Shown piece after piece: positions 5,971 to 7,049 of a DNA stretch of 7,049 bases (within the stretch, counting starts at the first letter, position 1; each line of letters starts with the position of its first letter). The stretch covers positions 26,545 to 33,593 of the forward strand of contig DAZU01000043.1 in NCBI GenBank assembly GCA_002507425.1, written 5' to 3'. The position numbers and the translations under genes are program-made. A model generated the notes under the pieces. That model was not told the DNA's origin and made no database searches. It saw only the letters and a list, made by a program, of their open reading frames with translations. The stretch comes from Euryarchaeota archaeon UBA53. GTDB taxonomy: Archaea > Thermoplasmatota > Poseidoniia > Poseidoniales > Poseidoniaceae.

Positions 5971-7049
5971 ATGGAAGAAGCATATCAATGGATTGAATTT
6001 GGTTATCTTATCTCAGCCGCTCTATTCATTTTTGGATTGAAGAAATTGGGACATCCAAAGACCGCACCTTTAGGTAACATGTATGGCATGGCAGGAATGG
6101 CTGTTGCGGTTGTTACTACACTGTTATCAATTCATTTCAGCAATGAACACGGAATTCATTGGGGAATAATTGTTGGAGGAATTGCAATTGGTTCCATAAT
6201 TGGTTACATTATGGCAGTTAAGGTCGAAATGACAGGTATGCCAGAAATGGTTGCTTTGTTCAATGGTTTTGGTGGAGCTGCATCTGCTCTTGTCGCATTG
6301 TCAGAAAGTTGGAAATACATCTACGAAGGTGAAAAATTACCTGTCGGACTAGATTTAGGAGTAATTTACACAGCTGCAGGGTTGTCTGCATTAGTAGGAT
6401 GGATGACGCTTAGTGGCTCTATCTTAGCAATGTATAAGCTAAAGGGTGGAGTTGAAATCTTCGGAAAATGGTATAAGACCCCAACTTGGGGTCCATCATG
6501 GCTAAATCCCATCAAAGGATTCTTGTTCTTCGCAGTCATTGTTCTAATTGGCCTACAAATTAACAACCAAACCAGTGAATTGTATATGTGGTTGATAATA
6601 ATCATATCATTTATTCTTGGAATAACAATCGTGTTGCCAATTGGAGGAGCAGATATGCCTGTTGTAGTTTCTCTACTCAATTCCCTATCTGGTATAGCTG
6701 CTGCTTTTACTGGCTTCATAATAGGAAATAGCGTTTTAATTGTTGCTGGAAGTTTAGTCGGTGCATCCGGATTGATTCTCACATTTATCATGTGCAAGGC
6801 TATGAATCGAACATTAGGGGATGTATTATTCAAATCATTTGGAGGTGGAGACAAACAGGAACTAACACGAACAAAGGTTGGAACTGATGCTGATGAAGTC
6901 GCTATGATGGCTGATGGAGCGCAAAAGATCATCATTGTTCCTGGATATGGAATGGCAGTCAGTCAGTGCCAACATCAAGTCAAAGAATTTGCAGATTTAG
7001 TTGCTGATAAATTCGATACAGAGGTAAAATACGCAATCCATCCAGTGGC
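5971..7049 (+). CDS. pntB: NAD(P) transhydrogenase beta subunit (domains II and III), 3' end beyond window
   Basis: The 359 visible codons cover the membrane domain and the beginning of the NADP(H)-binding domain; about 100 residues are expected beyond the edge. Hydrophobic helices follow one another from residue 8 to about 278. Conserved domain II motifs are VEMTGMPEMVALFNGFGG (85-102), GGADMPVVVSLLNSLSG (225-241) and VGASGLILTFIMCKAMNRTLGDV (263-285). Domain III begins around 310 with IIIVPGYGMAVSQCQHQV (320-337), whose G-Y-G-M-A-V loop binds NADP, and ends at the edge in YAIHPV. The subunit carries proton flow and delivers hydride to NADP+. The position equivalent to the proton-pathway His91 of E. 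coli PntB is Asn98 here. The gene starts one base after the small-subunit stop. Confidence 0.96.
   Translation, partial: MEEAYQWIEFGYLISAALFIFGLKKLGHPKTAPLGNMYGMAGMAVAVVTTLLSIHFSNEHGIHWGIIVGGIAIGSIIGYIMAVKVEMTGMPEMVALFNGFGGAASALVALSESWKYIYEGEKLPVGLDLGVIYTAAGLSALVGWMTLSGSILAMYKLKGGVEIFGKWYKTPTWGPSWLNPIKGFLFFAVIVLIGLQINNQTSELYMWLIIIISFILGITIVLPIGGADMPVVVSLLNSLSGIAAAFTGFIIGNSVLIVAGSLVGASGLILTFIMCKAMNRTLGDVLFKSFGGGDKQELTRTKVGTDADEVAMMADGAQKIIIVPGYGMAVSQCQHQVKEFADLVADKFDTEVKYAIHPV

Noticed and set aside
6366..6935. 189-codon minus-strand frame
   Set aside because: It is antisense to the membrane domain of pntB, whose conserved motifs cover this region; the antisense product has no recognisable features.
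1..7049. tRNA, rRNA, riboswitch or other structured RNA
   Set aside because: Almost all bases are accounted for by coding frames, and the two intergenic regions (117 and 161 bp) show no tRNA-like or riboswitch-like pattern.

Overview
The window is AT-rich, gene-dense DNA that looks like a marine planktonic archaeon, most likely Marine Group II (Candidatus Poseidoniales). The reasons are a very large exported protein with aspartate-rich, cysteine-bearing thrombospondin-type-3-like repeats, TATA-like boxes placed about 26-28 nt before start codons that lack a Shine-Dalgarno (suggesting leaderless mRNAs), and short intergenic gaps. This assignment is an inference; no rRNA or other marker gene is present to prove it.

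Layout. (1) Positions 1-2720, minus strand: one continuous open frame of 906 codons running off the left edge. It encodes a secreted, probably surface-anchored protein with a signal peptide, a long beta-rich (propeller-like) ectodomain, a calcium-binding-type Asp-rich repeat region with regularly spaced cysteine pairs, a stalk with three C-x12-C units, and the beginning of a hydrophobic C-terminal segment. (2) Positions 2721-2837: a divergent promoter region. (3) Positions 2838-3380, plus strand: a cytoplasmic AhpC/TSA-like thioredoxin-fold redoxin with a CPFC motif. (4) Positions 3395-4333, minus strand: an LDH-like NAD-dependent malate dehydrogenase, convergent with the redoxin gene with only 14 bp between stop codons. 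(5) Positions 4334-4494: a second divergent intergenic region. (6) Positions 4495-7049, plus strand: a three-gene operon for proton-translocating NAD(P) transhydrogenase. It contains the NAD(H)-binding alpha subunit, the small membrane alpha subunit (4-bp ATGA overlap), and the beta subunit, which is cut by the right edge about two thirds to three quarters through its expected length.

Functionally, the right half is a redox-cofactor neighbourhood: malate dehydrogenase produces or consumes NADH, and the transhydrogenase uses the proton gradient to move hydride from NADH to NADP+. The redoxin next door may draw on the same reducing power, but no operon links it to them. The left half is a cell-surface gene with no evident functional link to the rest. 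I do not see a mobile element, CRISPR array, RNA gene or defence system. The most unusual content is the repeat architecture of the giant surface protein.
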